Positions 1-18,052 of a stretch of 64,000 bases of DNA are shown piece after piece (positions within the stretch are counted from its first letter, which is position 1; every line of letters begins with the position of its first letter). Position numbers and translations under genes: made by a program. The notes under the pieces were generated by a model that saw only the letters and a program-made list of their open reading frames with translations, was not told the origin of the DNA and did not search any database. The DNA comes from Heliocidaris tuberculata (Eukaryota > Echinodermata > Echinoidea > Camarodonta > Echinometridae): positions 26,118,205 through 26,182,204 of the forward strand of contig CM046850.1 in NCBI GenBank assembly GCA_025618425.1, in the 5' to 3' direction.

Positions 1-360
1 AACTAGTTTCAAATCGTAGGCAGTCGTACGATTTATGTGACGTCACTCCGACTCGAAGCCGATTTGGCTATTCCACCGCCTAGAAAACTCGGCAAAGGCC
101 GTATTATCAATTTTACTATCTGTATGACTATTCAGACCCTCAATCAAAAATATTTTTCGTGTTTACATGATTTGTCAAATGAATTTACATTTTCTTCTGA
201 AATCGGATCGTAGACCGATCGTAAGGTTTGCGGTGGCTTTAAAGTTCCTCGTACGAGGTAAAAGGAAAAAAAAAAAGATAGACCTCCTCCTCCTATCGTC
301 ATGTACAAAAATTGTTTTGTATAAGGCTCGCTGGATAACGTGTAAATTGTAATTTTATCA

Positions 361-5534
<5,174 letters not shown>

Positions 5535-5857
5535 CTTGACTAAAAATAATTAAAAGACACGGGAAATCATGAATTCCTGTGTGCAACTGTACTAGTGGTG
5601 TCTTGTACCAATAAGGGTCGCTTTGCCCCCCCCCCAATTAATAATAGTGAAAATATAAAACAATATAAATCTACACCAAGAACAGATTAAATTGTTATTC
5701 ATTTGTTATTATTACCATATAAGCCGATATTTTTGTGTACAGAAAATAAAACATTGGTAGTAGGCCTACTTTATTTCAGGGATCGTTTTATTTTTAAAAA
5801 TGATTCAAAATAGACTTACAGTAATCTGCATTAAAAACAAATTTGTTTGTAGTATTA

Positions 5858-6297
5858 GACCAAATGAATAACAGCCAGATGGTCAATAGACAAACTGAGG
5901 ATTGGACCAAATGATTATTAGACCAATTGGGCGGTATGCGAAATGATCATTAGACTAACTGGTCGTTGTACGAAATGAGTAGACGTAATGGTAATAAGAC
6001 GAAGTGATGACTATAGACCGTGTAGATATTAGACGAATTGGGTTTAGCCGAAATGGCTATTAGACCAAATGGGTATTGGGCAAACTGGATATTAGACAAA
6101 GTGGTAATTGGACAAAATGGGTATAGACCAATTGGTAATTAGACCAAATGGTTATTGGACGAAATGCTTAGGCCCTGTAGACTAACTGGTCATTAGACGA
6201 AAGATTTTTGGACGAATTGATAATTGGACCCAATGGTTATTGGACGAAATGTTAGACGAAATGATGTTAGACCATATGGCAATTAGACCAAATTGCA
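5858..6297. repeat. Diverged 16 bp minisatellite, left arm
   Basis: Units such as ATTAGACCAAATGGTT and ATTGGACGAAATGCTT repeat at about 16 bp spacing through 440 bp. The array lies in the putative 5' UTR intron of the left protease gene. Confidence 0.85.
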
Positions 6298-6598
6298 GTT
6301 TACCCGCACAGACCATGATTGGTGGAAGAAGAGGCACAGGGTGTTTTTTCCCTGTATGGTAGAAACAACAATCCTTGAACAAATTAATGGCATAGTTCTT
6401 TTGCAGGTTTTTCTGGGGGGAAAAACAACAACATAATACCCCCAAAGTGACATTACTTAAATTATATTTATTAATTCAATGTAAATCAAAATTCTGGACA
6501 TCCCAGATATGCTATGAAGTATGCCTACATGGAAATGATGAAAAACATGATTGGAAAAAGGAATTGGAAAATATTCTTGTTCAACATGAACAACCTAC

Positions 6599-6677
6599 TA
6601 GATTCTTGGCCTCGGACGGGTGATGATGTCGAAGAAAGCTTTGGTAGGTCTTCAGAGTGATGATCTAGTAGAGAACT
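6599..6677 (-). other. Putative 5' UTR exon of the left protease gene
   Basis: Read on the minus strand, this segment runs from an initiator-like TCAGTT to a donor GTAGGT at 6598-6593. The next acceptor is the AG at 5541-5540 just before the ATG exon, which would make a 1.06 kb 5' UTR intron. The matching right-arm segment has a better donor (GTAAGT). The exon is inferred from splice-site placement and conservation, not from transcript data. Confidence 0.4.
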
Positions 6678-6720
6678 GATCAGATCTGGTGATGGGCTAG
6701 GCGAGATGAGCTGTATTTAA
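6674..6720 (-). promoter_or_regulatory. Candidate core promoter of the left protease gene (TATA-like plus initiator-like)
   Basis: On the minus strand TTAAATAC (6720-6713) is followed about 43 nt later by TCAGTT (6679-6674), which matches an initiator consensus. Both are kept in the right arm. The spacing is longer than the usual 30 nt, so the TATA assignment is tentative. Confidence 0.35.
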
Positions 6721-6837
6721 GACATTCTGGAACAACAGATGGAGCTTTCCCGAGGCTCGCGTGATGCAATTTGTTTGGCAAAGATTAGAAAGCTACGTGA
6801 CAAAAATTCAGTCGAAACAACATCTTTTATTTATATT

Positions 6838-6842
6838 CTCTC

Positions 6843-6874
<32 letters not shown>

Positions 6875-7113
6875 TCTCTCTCATTCTCTCTCTCTCTCTC
6901 TCTCCCCCCTCTCCCTCTCCCCTCTCTCTCTCTCTGTCTGTCTTTGTCTTTTATTTCTATTGTCTCATTTATGAGTATTCAACATGTAATTCAAGAAAAA
7001 TGTTTTATTTTCATTCTCTCTCCCTCTCTCTCTTCTATCGTTTTGTCTTTTATCTTTATTTACTCATTTGTGAGTATTCAAAATGCATTTCAAGAAAAAT
7101 GTTTTATTTTCAT

Positions 7114-7160
<47 letters not shown>

Positions 7161-7290
7161 ATATTTCTATTGTATCCTCTTTATATATGCGTGCTCAAAG
7201 TGCAATTCGAGCGAGATATTTTATTTCATATATTGTCTCTCTTATTACCTTTATTATTTTAATTACTCTCTCTCTCTCTTTCTTTCTTTG
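6838..7290. repeat. (CT)n microsatellites in a repeated module of about 110 bp, left arm
   Basis: Long CT tracts alternate with related blocks of the type TTTATTTCTATTGTCTC and ATGTTTTATTTTCATTCTC. The Ser/Leu-rich ORFs here are translations of the repeat. Confidence 0.9.
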
Positions 7291-7406
7291 TCTTTTGTCT
7301 TTTATTCATATTGTCTGATTTATTACCTGTATTAGTTTAATTGTTCTCCGAATATGTAGGACGGACATGGGGTACATACCCTCCTTAAAGATAAAGTTGA
7401 GTTCTG

Positions 7407-7544
7407 GGGCCCGTTGCACAAACGTTCCTTTTATCCTTAAAATCAAACGCAAGTCCTGAATGTGCACTTCTGATTGGCTGAATATAAAGTTGCGTTTGAT
7501 TTTCCTGAGTTGCGTTCAAACGCAAGTTTTGTGCAACGGGCCCC
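7407..7544. mobile_element. Foldback MITE, GGGGCCCGTTGCAC termini, left arm
   Basis: 138 bp bounded by GGGGCCCGTTGCACAAA and its reverse complement. The inner arms carry TCAAACGCAA motifs in both orientations. No clear target duplication is visible. Confidence 0.8.
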
Positions 7545-8529
7545 TGGTCATGCGATTACATTGTGAAAGAAAACTTTCTCGAAGCGATTGGGAAAGGTTG
7601 ATCATGTCTACATAAGAATTGGTGTATACTGTGAGGTTTTGGAATCATCAAAGTTATAAGAAGCACTGCACACATAAATGGGTATGGGACTTGACATACT
7701 TTTGGCATGAATATTCGGCCCGAACACTTCAGCTATTTCTCGTCATATTTCGAATATGAGGGCATTTGACAGTGTTTGAGGAGCAATCCTTTTCAGGGGA
7801 CATTATTTTCTGCTATGATGTTCTTCAAAACTGCAATAAAAGGAATGAGAAAGCTCACAAAAATATTCTCACCTTTCCCAGAACTCAACCTTCTCTAGAA
7901 ACACATTGCAGAATGTATGTTAGTAACTCCTCTACATCGGTGAAATTAAAGATAATGGTGTTTCATTTTTTTGAAGTATTCAATATTGTGTTTCTATATG
8001 ATGTCTTTTTAAGATTAAACATACTCGACATGAAGAGATAAAAGAGCTTTATGTTGGAAATCCCTCACTTTTCTTTCTAGGTTGGCTCTTTCGCTTAGAG
8101 ATCATGTCTACGATCATTTAGGTCTACTACTATATTGTGTAGATGGAGAATAAATCAAATCAAATCAAATTACAATTTTGATGATAACAAGAAAGTACAA
8201 TTAAATGTACCATAACAAATCCAGCTGTCACTTCTCATTTTATGTCTTCGTTTATTTTATCAGTATTTGTGATACCAACAAGTGTCCAGGCATGCATGTT
8301 CAGATGTTCGCATAATCATTCTGTTTCCTGATTTTAATTTATACGTCAGAAAGTTGAAAACCTTTCTGTAAAATGTTACAATATAAAGCAATGTATCTAC
8401 TGAACAACTTATAGATACGACGACACCTTTGTTTTTCTTTTACACTCTGCTACTGATATCATTGGCATCATCAATATTAAAGCCTGTTAATTTCATTATT
8501 GCAGTAGAGGCGTGGACGATATAAGTCTT
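7545..8529. other. No gene recognised; short AAATC repeats near 8,155
   Basis: The stretch is conserved in both arms (right arm about 60,090-61,110). An ORF at 7,766-8,041 has a counterpart in the right arm, but many replacements between the two change the amino acid, which argues against a protein under selection. GTCTACTACTATA followed by AATC-type repeats at 8,123-8,178 resembles a LINE 3' tail, weakly. Confidence 0.4.
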
Positions 8530-9160
8530 GATTATCATTTTCTTTATGCACGTCGAAAGTGAGCATATTTACAACTGTTTGTGTAAAAAGAACGATTGGG
8601 TATTATTGTTAAAATTTTTTAAAAGGTTCCCCTCCCGTAGAACATGTGAGATCATGATAATTATGCTCCTGAGTCCGCCTTCAGGCTTTAATAGTTCGCA
8701 AACTTTCTAGTCAAAATGCTGATTCATGTTGTTGATATGCACGTTTTCGAGCAAATAGTGTATTTGGCCTGCATTGCTTAACTTATCATATTAGGATAAA
8801 AAATAAGGATTTTAAAAACTCATACCGGTACCAGGTAATACCATGAGAACAGACAGGTGTGAGTTTTCATGTTGTTGCACGGTTGGGGTGGATGTCTAAA
8901 AGTTAAAAGTGCGTGGGTAATATAGTGTGAGAGGTTACTATTAATTGTATGCAGGCCTTTGGTGTTGGTGAAACACCAAAACTGAATTCTAAGACACGTG
9001 TTCATCACAGGATTACCACTTAATGCACTGAATCTTTAGTTGCTAGGGCAGTGTTTAGTGTCGAGAGGGTGTCCTTACACCACTGAACACAAAATCACAA
9101 AATACACATCAAGGATCAACGTCACTTCGAGCGTTCTATGTTCAGTCTGAAAAACAACTG
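8530..9160 (-). repeat. Dispersed repeat of unknown class, left-arm copy
   Basis: The segment is paired with 59,475-60,090 in the right arm and also has a more diverged third copy in the spacer (19,799-20,400, same orientation as the right-arm copy). Shared blocks include CACACCTGTCTGTTCTCATG, AAACACTGCCCT and TTTGACTAGAAAGTTTGCG. No coding function is seen. Confidence 0.75.
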
Positions 9161-9324
9161 CTAAGTTTTAAAAATTGATTTTATGTATTGGAGTAACAAA
9201 GGTATTGATTAATGTCAATTCAAACTCAAGAAAATGTTTATTACAAGAAAAATATCCAGTATTATCCTTGTACTGAAACAGTCCTGGCTTCTTACGGATC
9301 CTTGCTGCCTTTCTTTATATATTA

Positions 9325-9560
9325 ATACCCCTTTCAAACCAAGCATTTCCGCGGGGAAGTTCCCCGCGTAAGTTCAGCTGTTCAGAGTTACACCGGGAAA
9401 AGTCTGGTCTGAAAGGAACAAGGGAAAAGTTCAGCACAAAAAAGCCGAAGATCTTCCCCAGGTAACCTACTGAGTTGGAGAGAGTTTCGGCGGGGAAGTG
9501 GTCGGTTTGAAAGGTCGGCGGAAAACTTCCGGGTGAAATACGTCAGAGATCAATTATCAC
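9325..9560. mobile_element. MITE-like foldback with TTTCAAACC ends, left arm
   Basis: CCCTTTCAAACCAAG at the left end is answered by GTCGGTTTGAAAGGT near the right end. Inner GCGGGGAAGTTCCCCGC is a perfect local palindrome. The paired right-arm copy is at about 53,565-53,822. Confidence 0.55.
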
Positions 9561-10682
9561 TTCCGGCCGGTCATATTATGATCCCATGTCGTCGCATCGG
9601 CTTTCGTTTTATATTTACGTCATCCTTGGCATCTAAAGTAAAAGTATGAATTCGGTATATTGTTAGACAGAATTCAAGTTACTCTTTACCATGGAATAAA
9701 TTTCAAGGTAATAGATGCTGTAACTTTTTTAAATAACAAGCTACCATAGTTGAGTAGGCCTAGACATTTTTTTTTACATGGAAGATGGAGCGAATGAACC
9801 TGGAGAAAAGTTCGGTGGAGGAAAACTGACTTATTTCGTAACTTCACATGAATTAAAAACCTTATTATGAGGTTAGAATGTTTGCCATTATCTGGACCAT
9901 CTTGAGAATTAACAGGTGTCATTATTTGATGGTTAGGGTCAATGTATGACGATGGGTTATTGCGCTGGGGGTTATAGCGATGGGGTTGAAGAAACTTTTC
10001 AAGTAGGTATATGGGTTTTTTAGTGATTTTTATAAGGCTAAATGCTCTTTTTGTTGACCCCCCATTCCCATAAAATGTCTCTCGTTTATTTTTTTTTTAA
10101 TGTACATCATGTTATCATATTAATCATGTACCTTAAGTTTGTTTTGTGTCACAATTTTTATCTCATGTATCATGTATCATAATTATTTGTGTATTTTTAT
10201 GGAGAATGAAATGAATGAATTAAATTGAATTGAATTACAAAAGACCTAAGGTAAGAGGGATTACGTTATCTTTCAGATTTGTAATGTCCAAACTCATTGC
10301 CCCTTTGCTTGGCAATTGAAAATATATGGAAGTTTTCGCATCCTTCTTTATCATTTTTTACATTGGCTGATAACGAGACCACCCGGGTTTTGAAGGTAAA
10401 AATCCAAGTCTAAGTGGACCTGACCCATTGTCGCTTTAGAGAAAAATTGTGGGTGGTGGAATAAGTTGATGTTGCTGTGTGCATGTGGTCAATTCCAGCG
10501 TAACGGACATGACATTCAGACTTATTTGGGGTTATTTAAGAAAGAGTTAAGCAAAATCCAGAACCCCAAAACATATTTCAGTAAGTGAAACAGACGTTTG
10601 CCCACCAGGGATACACACAGCAAATTCTTTCTGTATTCCACTGAATAGTGGAAGAGAAAAATGGACTCTTGTATAACCGTAA
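9561..10682. other. No gene recognised
   Basis: AT-rich sequence shared with the right arm (52,453-53,560). The ORFs at 9,686-9,922 and 53,208-53,444 are paired shadows without recognisable domains. Confidence 0.5.
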
Positions 10683-11188
10683 GACTAGGCGTCAACTAGG
10701 GCGCGGACAAGACGCGGAATGCAAGATTAGTCATTCCGCATTCATTCAGCAAGCTCTCCGCATATTCTTGAAAGGCTCCGTTCACTGTCTTCACCATTCC
10801 TGAACACTTCCCAGCGTTTCCGCACCTTCAGGAGAGAGCAAAATTTCCGCGTCCAAATTTTGGTCTCGACCAAAATTTGGACGCGGAAATGAACTTCCTG
10901 ACACCTTCGGCAACTTGTCCGCATTGTCGTCCGGACAGCGTCAGGACATCCTGCCTTTCTTTAACACTTCCGCATTCTCCGGAAACGCTCCTGAAAGCTT
11001 CCGCGGTGCCGGAAGCTTCGTGAAGGCAAGCGGAAGCCACGCAGAATGTTTCAGGATTGTCCTTGTCCGTAAATATACCACTCCTGGTGTGATCCTAGAT
11101 GTGTCCGCACTGTCCTGCCACGATCAGCATTTTCCGGGGCATTTCGGGACATTCCTGAATGATTCCTAGGACGCTCCTAGGACTGACT
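10683..11188. mobile_element. Left-arm-specific GC-rich segment with a perfect hairpin
   Basis: Homology to the right arm stops after ATAACCGTAA (10,682) and resumes at GCTTTTGGTGTG (11,189). In the right arm 338 different bases (52,115-52,452) occupy the same place. The segment is rich in TTCCGC/GCGGAA motifs. It contains a perfect inverted repeat with 23 bp arms (10,843-10,865 and 10,868-10,890) and a 2 nt loop. A foldback transposon is likely, but terminal repeats are weak and no target duplication is clear. Confidence 0.5.
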
Positions 11189-11639
11189 GCTTTTGGTGTG
11201 AAATAATCAGACCCAAATATGTTTTGACCAAAATTGTCGCCACGTTTTGCTCGAAAATGGAGCTTTTTAAAGAAAATCATATCTTGATGCACTTGAATCC
11301 TACTGATATACTAAATTAAAGAGCTTGTTGAGCCCCTTTTTGAAAAAAAAAATATCATGGGAGCACAAAGATTTCTCGCCAACTTCATCATTTCTGGCAA
11401 GTGAATATTTTCCGAGGAATTACCCATGTTTTTTTTTTGTTTTTTTTCAATGATCTTTGTTTTGATTCCACTCAATGATTTTACATAAATCATAATTCAA
11501 CATTTCAGTGAAAGTACATGCATATGACAAATAAATCACATTATCATGTAACATTTTCTATAAATGAAAAAACTGAAATTCCAAAATTTAAAGTAACATT
11601 GAATGACATCTTTTCATAAAATAGCCCCCCCCCCCATGA

Positions 11640-11925
11640 ACAAGGGAAACAACACGCACAATACCAGCGAATATACGTTTTCTGTGAAGAATGTAGTATG
11701 CAAACAGTAGGAGACGAATTCCATCATGTCATGCAATGTGATAAATTTAGAATAAGATGAAAAATGTTTGTTAATAATCTTAAAGCATTCAGTGATAACT
11801 TTGAAAACATAAACAGTTTGGAGAGATTCATATTCATAATGTCACTCAAAGAAGACGCTCTCATAAAAGAATTTGCCAATTTTTTGCGATATACTATTGA
11901 TCAACGTGGTAACCTTTAAATTGTT
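11640..11925 (+). pseudogene. LINE ORF2 C-terminal remnant (zinc-knuckle-like), left arm
   Basis: The plus strand encodes RIYVFCEECSMQTVGDEFHH and continues VMQC, a Cys-Cys-His-Cys pattern seen at the C-terminus of several LINE reverse transcriptases. After a TGA the frame continues with ERFIFIMSLKEDALIKEFA. The RT core is missing, so this is a 5'-truncated relic. Confidence 0.6.
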
Positions 11926-11936
11926 TATTATTAGGC

Positions 11937-11937
11937 A

Positions 11938-11984
<47 letters not shown>

Positions 11985-12640
11985 TATAAGTATATGTATA
12001 TAATTCTTTTAATGGCTCTTTTTCTCATCACCTTATACTATTTGTACATATTTCATGAAAGAGCATGTCTAGTTGATCAATTACGAGTATTTTGTTTTTG
12101 TTTTTGTTTATGTTTCGAATGCTATACTCACGATATATTGTTCTGTTTTTGTGATAACTGTGTTACTCTTATCATTATTATAATTATTATTGTTCTGATT
12201 ATTGCTGTTATATTCGAACAAAATATTGATGGATATGTCAATGAAGTTCAATGAATAAATACTGTACATATACATACATGTATATACATGTATACATGTA
12301 TAAATAATAAAAATAATTCTTCATTACAAAATGACAAAATGACAAAATTACAAAATGTTCCCTTTCCCCTCTCCCTGATTTTGTTTTTGTTTTTGTTTTG
12401 TTTTTGTTTTTGTCTTTTCATACATTTTTATTCCTTGATTCAGTTTTTCAAAATGAATATTACAAATTAAGCATTAATTACACAATATAATTCAACATGG
12501 CAATAAACACAATACAAATTATATATTTCCAAACCGTACCATCTATAAATAAATAACAATAGTACAATTTAACTGAACAAGTTATAGATTAAAACCTGAT
12601 AGGTGCAAATTCAAAATATATAGGGCAATTGTAATAATGA
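11937..12640. repeat. (TA)n tract and low-complexity AT-rich region, left arm
   Basis: A (TA)n tract at about 11,940-11,984 is followed by TTTTTG- and ATT-rich runs. The counterpart is 50,700-51,380. No gene is seen. Confidence 0.7.
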
Positions 12641-12689
12641 ATATATATATATATATGTAAACTGTTTGTGATATTATAGTGTATGTCCT

Positions 12690-15600
12690 CCTTCCGTCCA
12701 ACATTCAAAATAATTCCATTTCTTTAGATGTAGACTTTAACTTATTTCGAGCTATTGCCTTTTTTTCGTTCATTATCTTTACTTTCTAAAAGTGCATTAT
12801 AGATTTCTTTCTTTGTTGGGGGCGTTCCTTTTGATCTCGCATTGTATATCATATATTTCATGAGTATAATTGAATGGGTAGTGTACAACTTTTCTGATTT
12901 TCCATCTAACTCAACCAAATTTAAATCTCTAATTTTAAGTATCTAAGTGCATCAATTTCATTTGTTCCCCTATTTTTCGCCACAATTTTTCAACAAATTG
13001 ACACTTCATAAATAAGTGATTATATACCTCAATTACATTTCCACAGAAAGAACATAAGTTTAAGTTAGATGATATCAAGCCAAATTTATAGAGTTTATCA
13101 TTACAATATAGGATACTATGTAATAATTTAAACTGAAATTCATGTAATTTACCATCTAAAGTACATAATCTCGGGGTCAAAAAGGAAGTCGCAATTGAGA
13201 TGGAGTATTTAAATGTGCTCTTTCCGCGTGTCTAAACGTAAAGGTTTCCTTTATATTATCTATAAAGATTTTATAACATAATTTTAGAAGTCAGTCCTTC
13301 ATATGATATTATTCTATCACCTACTTTATAGATTAATTCCGAGTAATCGATCGTGTCATTTATCTCTTCGTCTTTTTTCCTTTTCTCTTTCAAATTCATC
13401 GGCAATGCTGAATAAATGCTGCTAATGTAGAATAAATCGTTGGCATCAAGACCTTTTTGTAGAAAATAGCTAACTGGCCTTAAAAGGCCTTCTTTATCTA
13501 CAACATGCTTAATTTGATATATATTAGCCTCAAATAGTTTTCTGTTCAATAGTGTTTTCTGGCCAAAACGGATTAAAGTATTATTACAAATCATTTGATT
13601 TCCTAAGTTACTAGTAATAATTCTGTTCTCTCTTAAGTCATGCCAAATATTCAAATACTCTAAGTACAATGGAGGCGCCTGAATATGAATATTTTTCATA
13701 TCATAATCACATAAAAATATAAATCTTCCTCCAATTGACTGGAATATATAGTCAAAATATTTTTCCATTTCATATTACTGTCTTCATAGTCTCTTAATCC
13801 ACATTATTCTTTGTGCCTTAATCATATCTCTAAAATTCATCATTTTCAAACCTCCATGATTATAAGTCAAATAAAGGATATTTCTTTTAATCTTATCATG
13901 ACCTCTCCATATGAAATCAAAACAATTTTTTTCAACTTCTTTATACACCCAAGTTGGTACCAATAATACAGAAGAGATATATATAAGTTTAGATAAAGCA
14001 AATACTTTCAACAATTGTATTTTACCAGTAAGGGTTAAATCGCGCTGTTTACACCAGCCTAATAATCTTTTGATTTTACTTAATATTTCTTTATAATTCA
14101 TCTCCTCCTTTATATTTACGTGTAAGGAAAAATATATCCCAAGTATTTTAACAACTTCTACCTGCTTTCCCAGTGAAAACGTATTTCTTATATTTTTACG
14201 AGGACCTAACATTAATATATTTGTTTTATTTTTGTTCACTTTTAATCCGGATAATCTCCAAAACGTATTTAACACCTTTTCTAGATTTTGTATTGATTCT
14301 AAATCCTTCAAAAACATAGTCATATCATCTGCGTACATAGTTAACTTCACTTCAATATGTCCTATTTGTATCCCGTGTATTACGTGCTTTACGAACTGTA
14401 AGTGCTAACACTTCTATAACTAAAAGAAACAATTACGGAGACAATGGATCCCCCTGACGTACTCCTCTCCCCACATCAAAGTAACCAGTGGAGTGTCCAC
14501 CATTCATAACACAACTAACTGCTTTCAAGTATAAAATATCAACCCACTTACGAAAATAAGGGCCAAAACCATACAAACTTAATATTTTCTTCAAAAATGA
14601 ATGCAAAACGGAATCGAACGCTTTTTCAAAGTCGATAGAAAACAAGAAATCGTTTATATTAAATGTAGACGAATGGAATATAACATCGTCTATTAATCTT
14701 ACTGCCTCTTCTTTATTCCTCCTTTCATATAGCCTACTTGATCTTTATGAATTACCTCATCTAAAACTTTTTTAATTCTGCTTGCTAGTATTTTGGACAA
14801 AATTTTATAATCTACATTCAATAATGAAATGGGCCTATAGTTTTCTATCAAAAGAGGGTCTTTACCTTCTTTTTCAATTAAAGTTATAACCCCCTGTTTT
14901 TGTGACGAAGACAGTTCCCCTTTTTGAAAGGAAGTATTAAAGGAATCTATGACTAATTTTCCTATCACAGGCCAGAATGTTCGATAGAATTCTACAGTCA
15001 TTACAGCGTCATCACCGGGGTTTTTATTTAATTGCATCTCATTTAAAATGGAGAAACATTCCCCCATACTTATTTTCTCATTGCATAATTCCTTGTTACT
15101 TTCCTTTATCATCGGAATATCACTGAAAAAATATTCTTGTCCAGATTCATATCCATCTTTCTGATTAGTTTCTAAATGCAAACTTGAATAAAATTTTCTT
15201 ATTTCTTTTAAAATCTGTTGTTGACATGTTACCATTTCACCATTAGATTTTATTTTTCCTATAAAAGTTTTATTACTATTTACTTTTAACAATTGTTCAA
15301 AGTCCTTCTCATTAATTTCAATTTCTTCAAACCAATTAGCTCAAGATCTAACTTTCAAACCACTTAAAGCATGTCCGTATATCCCATTTAACTCTGCTCT
15401 TTTTAATTCTAACTCTTCTAGTGTATTTCTATCGCCATCTAAAGCCAAATTTTCCTCGAACATTTGCACTTCATCCTGCAATTTACTCATAAGTAACTTT
15501 CTTTCTCGTGCCTTAATTTTAGAATATTTTATTGTATAATCTCATACTTTCATTTTAAGAAAGTCCCATAAAATCCTATTATCTACAATTTCTTTTCTTA

Positions 15601-16450
15601 AAACTTCTATCACGCAAATTATTTCGTTTATCATGCCGTTTGTATATTTGAATCCAAACAAAGACTACTATTAAACTTCCAGTAGGATGGTCTTCGCATA
15701 AATATTTCATATGCAAGTTTTAGTTTAACTCAATAGCCGAATGACCAGGGGCTACCGAAGCAACGATTTTACAACCCTTCACTCGCTATTCTAATCCACT
15801 AGTTATTATCCAGTAGTCTAACCTACTTTGAATTAAAGGATTTTTCTGTCTATACGTATAGTTTTTTTTTTCCAAATTCTTCTTTCTCCAAATATCAATT
15901 AAAATTAAATTTCCCCTGAAAATTATCAAATTCTAAATTAAAAACCTGTCCTATTCTTCTCCCTTTGTTCGAACAATCTAATTTAAAATTGAAATCTCGA
16001 ATCATGTTAAAGTCCCTTCCAAGAATCATAGGATGCCCTTCATTATTAGATTCTTCAAGACTTCTCTCTAAAATGCGAAGAAAAGCTAATTGGAGATTTT
16101 CTTTATCCCTGTTTGGAAAGTAAACATTTCCTAACACAAGACGGATCCCCTGAACTTCACCATCAATTAATATATATCGCCCCTCCAAATCTAATTTAGT
16201 CTTTAATACCTTAAAATGCAACTTTGATTTAATCAATACACAGACCCCTTTACTATGATTGGTTCCATGACTGATTAGACTAATTCCATCCCAATCTGTT
16301 GCCCAATTGTCTTCAACATCAATAGTACTAAAAGTTTCCTGAAAAAAATATTACATCTCCTCGTTGTCTACTCCAGTTAATAATCGAACCTCTCTTCTTT
16401 GAATCCCTTAAACCTTTAACATTCCTTGATTACTCACCATGATAAATAGT
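12690..16450 (-). mobile_element. Degenerate L1/Tx1-like LINE, left-arm copy
   Basis: Minus-strand ORF2 pieces lie in order. The endonuclease region is 15,895-16,440 (LVLGNVYFPNRDKENL, then a damaged GRDFNMIRD). The RT region is 13,784-15,292 (SIDFEKAFDS, GVRQGDPLSP, MYADDMTMFL). A C-terminal domain follows at 12,935-13,768. Several frameshifts and stops separate the pieces, so it is dead. No ORF1 is recognised. The YADD box is intact here but lost in the right-arm copy. This copy keeps the empty site for the L2-like insertion found in the right arm (near 14,805). Confidence 0.88.
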
Positions 16451-16889
16451 ACTGTAAACATAATTCAGAATTCTGGAAGGAAGAAGGACATACATTTCTT
16501 GCATAACGACTAACTAAATCAGTACAAATTGCCTTGAGTTTTCAATGTCACATGTGCGTCTTGCACCTAAGCCCGATATGCATAAATTCACATCTGTAAT
16601 ACTCAAATAACATAAAGCTACAAATAATACCATAACCACTGACCATCAATATTAGACTCCACAACCCTTACTCTATCAATTTAATTAACCTTTTATATCA
16701 GTCATTATCTTGACTAATTCATACATGCAATGAAAATCCAAATAGTGAAATTTAGGAGCTTAAGCCTCCTGAGGTAGTCATCAACATAAAAAAAGACCAT
16801 CCTTATACTTGAAGACAAATCAAAATTTGAGATAAATAGATAAATGAATAACAATAAAAGATTATTTCTTTGAAAACCAATTTGCAAAA

Positions 16890-17330
16890 AATCTATATGC
16901 TTATACTGAAGTATCAATTAATTATATACATTGATATAAACAGCGTAAAACAAAAACAAACAAATCAATTTACCTAATATTCCCTTATATTTTTTTTCCA
17001 ACCAGTATTGAAAATGATACCCTTAAAAGCCTTTCCCACCTTGAATTAAGAAAAGAAAAGAGAACAAGTATTAAAGAGTCTCAGGTGAACAACATTATTA
17101 TGGAGGTCTGCCAGCCTAAGGGCAATTCCATGCAAGGCGCGGTCACGCCGCCACCACACATATACATTATAAATGGGTGTGGCAGCGGCGCGTCCGCGGC
17201 CCTGCGCAGAACCACCCCCAGATCAAAGTAGTAAAATCCGTTGACAGCGACACGTGGCACGCGGCTTATCGGTTATGTTACACAAAATAATACTACACGA
17301 TCCTTCGTATAATAGATTTGCATTTTAACG
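16890..17330. repeat. Tandem unit 1 near the inner end of the left arm
   Basis: Blocks GTATTGAAAATGATACCC, GAGTCTCAGGTGAA, GGCAATTCCATGCAAGG, CGGTCACGCC and GACAGCGACACGTGG recur in the same order in unit 2 (17,585-17,990), about 680 bp further on. No coding function is recognised. Confidence 0.75.
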
Positions 17331-17584
17331 CAAATGTTGTCTGGCATAGCAACAGCCCTGGCTGCACAGATAAGCCAATCAAATTTCAAACGTCAGTTTC
17401 TTTAACAGCATACGTATACAACGATCAATGTTATTCAAATGAACTCTCACGAGTTTGAACTTTCACAAAATAGGTGGCTCAGAGCAAAATGTCTAAACTC
17501 ATCAACAAGAAAATTCTTCACACAGACTAAAGATAACAACCTTTCTTCTTTGAATACACAGCAATCAATACAGGGTAATCAGAG

Positions 17585-17990
17585 TACTCATACTGAAGTA
17601 TCAATTAATCATATACATTGATATAAACAGCAATACAACAAACAAAACATCAATTTATTTATTCCATGGCATTTTTTCCTGACTAGTATTGAAAATGATA
17701 CCCTTAAAAGCCTCTCCCATCATATAATAGAGAAAAAAAAAGTGAGGGGAAATGAAAAGAAAATAATCAGAGTCTCAGGTGAATAACATTATTATAGAGG
17801 TCTGCTAGTCTTAGGGCAATTCGATGCAAGGTGCGGTCACGCCACCACCAAACATTATAAATGGGTGTGGCCCTGGGCAGGACCCCCCCCCCCCCCCCCT
17901 CCCAAATCAAAGCATTAAAGTTCGTCGACAGCGACACGTGCCACGCGGCTGATCGGTTTTGTTGCACAACTGCAACACAATCCTACGCCT
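17585..17990. repeat. Tandem unit 2 near the inner end of the left arm
   Basis: A diverged direct copy of unit 1 with the same block order, ending next to the (CA)n tract that marks the arm boundary. Confidence 0.75.
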
Positions 17991-18005
17991 TATAAATTAC
18001 ATTCC

Positions 18006-18052
18006 CCTCACACACACACACACACACCCGCGCACACACACACACACACGCA
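18006..18052. repeat. (CA)n tract at the inner boundary of the left arm
   Basis: CA repeats interrupted by CCGCG. Arm homology ends within or just after this tract. Confidence 0.9.

Noticed and set aside
5858..6297. Regular repeats resembling a CRISPR array
   Set aside because: Units are contiguous and diverged with no unique spacers. It is a eukaryotic minisatellite.
6739..7335. 198- and 185-codon Ser/Leu-rich ORFs
   Set aside because: They are (CT)n microsatellite translations. The right-arm counterparts differ in length and frame.
7766..8041. 91-codon ORF with a 139-codon counterpart in the right arm
   Set aside because: Most differences between the copies change the amino acid and the lengths differ, so it looks like non-coding repeat sequence.
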